Positions 60,171 to 64,000 of a stretch of DNA of 64,000 nucleotides are shown piece after piece. A program made the translations under genes and the position numbers. The first letter of the stretch is position 1. Each line of letters begins with the position of its first letter. The DNA comes from JBAZTO01 sp041661865 (GTDB lineage Bacteria; Planctomycetota; Phycisphaerae; SM23-33): NCBI GenBank assembly GCA_041661865.1, contig JBAZTO010000015.1:3645-67644 (forward strand). The letters run 5' to 3'. Under the pieces are notes generated by a model that searched no databases, was not told where the DNA came from, and worked only from the letters and a program-made list of their open reading frames with translations.

Positions 60171-60809
60171 ATGAAAGTCGAATTACATCTTCATACCGAT
60201 TGTTTCAGCCCGTGCGCCCGGTCCGGGCCGGCCGAGATGATGACGCGGCTGGTCCAGACCGGCTACAAAGCGGTTTACATCACCGAGCACGACGCCCTCT
60301 GGAGCGACCAGGACCTGGCCGACCTTCAGAACCGCTACCCGACCCTCCGCATCTTTCGCGGTGTCGAAGTGACACTCAACCTCGGCAGCGGCGAGCGCAA
60401 CCAGCACATGCTCGTGCTGGGCACCTCCGATCGGCGGTACACCGAACTGGCGAACGAGCCGGCTGCCCTCGTGGCCAAGGCCCGTGCCGAAGGTTGCCTG
60501 ACGATCCTGGCCCATCCCTTCCGCTGGGAAGGCTCCGCCCGGATTCTCGCCGAGGGCATCGTGCCTGACGCCCTGGAGTATTGCACCTGCAACCAGGAGG
60601 GTGGCCTGGCCCAACAAGCGATGGCCAAGGCAGAGGAGTTGGATATTCCGTTCATTAACGCCGGCGACAGCCACGGCGTGGATTTCATCAATCGCTTCTG
60701 GATCGAGACGGACGTGCCCTTAATCGATGGCCGGGATATCCGCCCGATCGTCCTGGGCGGACAGTACCGCAATTGCATCAACCCCCAGATGCCCGCCAGG
60801 ACGTGGTGA
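60171..60809 (+). CDS. PHP-domain phosphoesterase
   Basis: A 212-residue protein with all PHP motifs: MKVELHLHTDCFSPCA (HxH), VYITEHDALWS, FRGVEVTLNLG (Glu), ILAHPFRW (His) and INAGDSHGVDF (DxH). The domain binds two or three metals and hydrolyses phosphate esters such as histidinol phosphate or nucleoside 3',5'-bisphosphates. It is a stand-alone PHP, so the substrate is open. ATG 60171 begins the domain. Confidence 0.9.
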   Translation: MKVELHLHTDCFSPCARSGPAEMMTRLVQTGYKAVYITEHDALWSDQDLADLQNRYPTLRIFRGVEVTLNLGSGERNQHMLVLGTSDRRYTELANEPAALVAKARAEGCLTILAHPFRWEGSARILAEGIVPDALEYCTCNQEGGLAQQAMAKAEELDIPFINAGDSHGVDFINRFWIETDVPLIDGRDIRPIVLGGQYRNCINPQMPARTW

Positions 60810-61142
60810 CCGCATAGGCCGGCCGGCTGGATTGCCGGAGCATCAAGGCAGCAAAAGTCGGATATCCATGCCAATGTGACACTTTTTGTGGGGATCTCCA
60901 TTGCCGCAAGCAGACGTTGGCGCGCCGCGACTGGATTTGGCCACGAAACTTTTCCCCCTCGCTGGCCGATACTTATGTCAGGACAAAGCGAGTGGGATGG
61001 CGAACGGCCTCCCCCCGTCGCCCGTATTATAGCTTTGGCACAGGCATTGCGTTGCTTGATTAACCAGAGCCGTTCCCGATAGGATGTTCTGGTGAGAACC
61101 CTGTGCGGGAATCTGCGGTGCCCGGAAGGGCAGGAGTCATAA
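60810..61142 (+). promoter_or_regulatory. clpC upstream region
   Basis: No gene is visible. A weak promoter-like pair TTGATT (61056-61061) and TAGGAT (61080-61085), spacer 18, precedes the clpC ribosome site AGGAG (61132-61136). I see no CIRCE or CtsR-type direct repeat. Confidence 0.3.
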
Positions 61143-63662
<2,520 letters not shown>

Positions 63663-63709
63663 TATTTCCTGGCCTCGCGCGCAAACGCGGGGCGATGCAG
63701 CGGCAACCC

Positions 63710-63760
63710 GACAGCCCTGGCTCCAACCGGCCGGGGCTGTCTGATTTGCGACACTTTTCT
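63710..63760 (+). terminator. Probable terminator of clpC
   Basis: GACAGCCC (63710-63717) pairs with GGGCTGTC (63734-63741); TTTTCTTTTTC follows 12 bases later. Confidence 0.65.
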
Positions 63761-64000
63761 TTTTCTCTAGCCCGCATATTTCACACTGGGTGCTGAGGGC
63801 GTATGTAGAGGGTAGAGGGGTGTGGGCGGATGGATTTGTGGTGGTCGCGCGGCGGGTCGGCGCGAACTCCCCACTTACCCCCACCGGCGGAATCGAGTTG
63901 TGTTGGGGTCAGGTAGCCGGAGCGGGAACGCACCTCCAATCTCGCAGATTGCGGAGGATGGTTGCGAATGTGTTTTGCAGCGGGAACCCGCTGGCCAGGT
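63761..64000. other. Window end, no gene recognised
   Basis: Holds a TAGAGGGTAGAGG run (about 63803) and an AATCT-CGC-AGATT hairpin (about 63937). No open frame with a ribosome site starts here. Confidence 0.4.

Overview
The window is a high-GC bacterial chromosome segment carrying 52 protein-coding genes that I can support. There is no rRNA, tRNA or CRISPR array that I can recognise. The gene content suggests a member of the Planctomycetota, possibly Phycisphaerae-like: PEP-CTERM surface proteins, a large exopolysaccharide locus, a hexulose-phosphate synthase/RraA fusion, DUF1844, an ECF sigma factor with a membrane partner, a divergent CTP synthase, and intergenic spaces full of palindromic repeats. 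The phylum call is inference from gene content; no marker gene was placed on a tree.

Layout. 1-3406: the end of gatA and all of gatB, separated by an IS200-like (REP-associated) transposase with REP palindromes in opposite orientation on its two sides. 3542-7102: a membrane-anchored coiled-coil protein with a BRCT-like tail, a class I aminotransferase and a small membrane protein. 7239-24236 (all minus strand): an exopolysaccharide locus read from 24236 down, in the order SPOR/TPR lipoprotein, Wza exporter, Wzz/GumC chain-length protein, CpsD-like ATPase with a broken Walker A, O-antigen polymerase/ligase, flippase, four glycosyltransferases, priming sugar transferase, radical SAM enzyme and two TPR proteins. 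A 40-bp dyad overlapping a possible promoter precedes it, and a small XRE-type regulator with its own palindrome lies beyond that. 25359-26105: a PEP-CTERM protein.

26369-36708: DUF1844, CTP synthase, a WecA/MraY-type phosphosugar transferase with a polyprenyl-phosphate glycosyltransferase, transketolase, YidC and a metallophosphoesterase. 36971-43586: tsaB, a lipoprotein metallopeptidase flanked by inverted copies of a twin-hairpin repeat, two small membrane proteins, a HAD hydrolase preceded by a probable small RNA or attenuator, a second PEP-CTERM protein, and an ECF sigma/membrane-protein pair. 43616-52356: proC with a formaldehyde-fixing (RuMP) pair, a LysM lipoprotein, a sugar isomerase, two tandem lipoproteins with a DUF2752 protein, queA and tspO. 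52958-63662: holA, an unknown gene, a DegT aminotransferase, TPP-riboswitch-controlled thiC, rpmB, asnS, a PHP phosphoesterase and clpC.

The most unusual material is intergenic. A family of roughly 71-bp twin-hairpin elements has conserved ends and loops but stems that change in both arms at once. Four loci carry inverted repeats built from a nine-base CACAGAGNN unit. A consensus promoter and an intrinsic terminator frame a transcript of about 107 nt that contains no gene.
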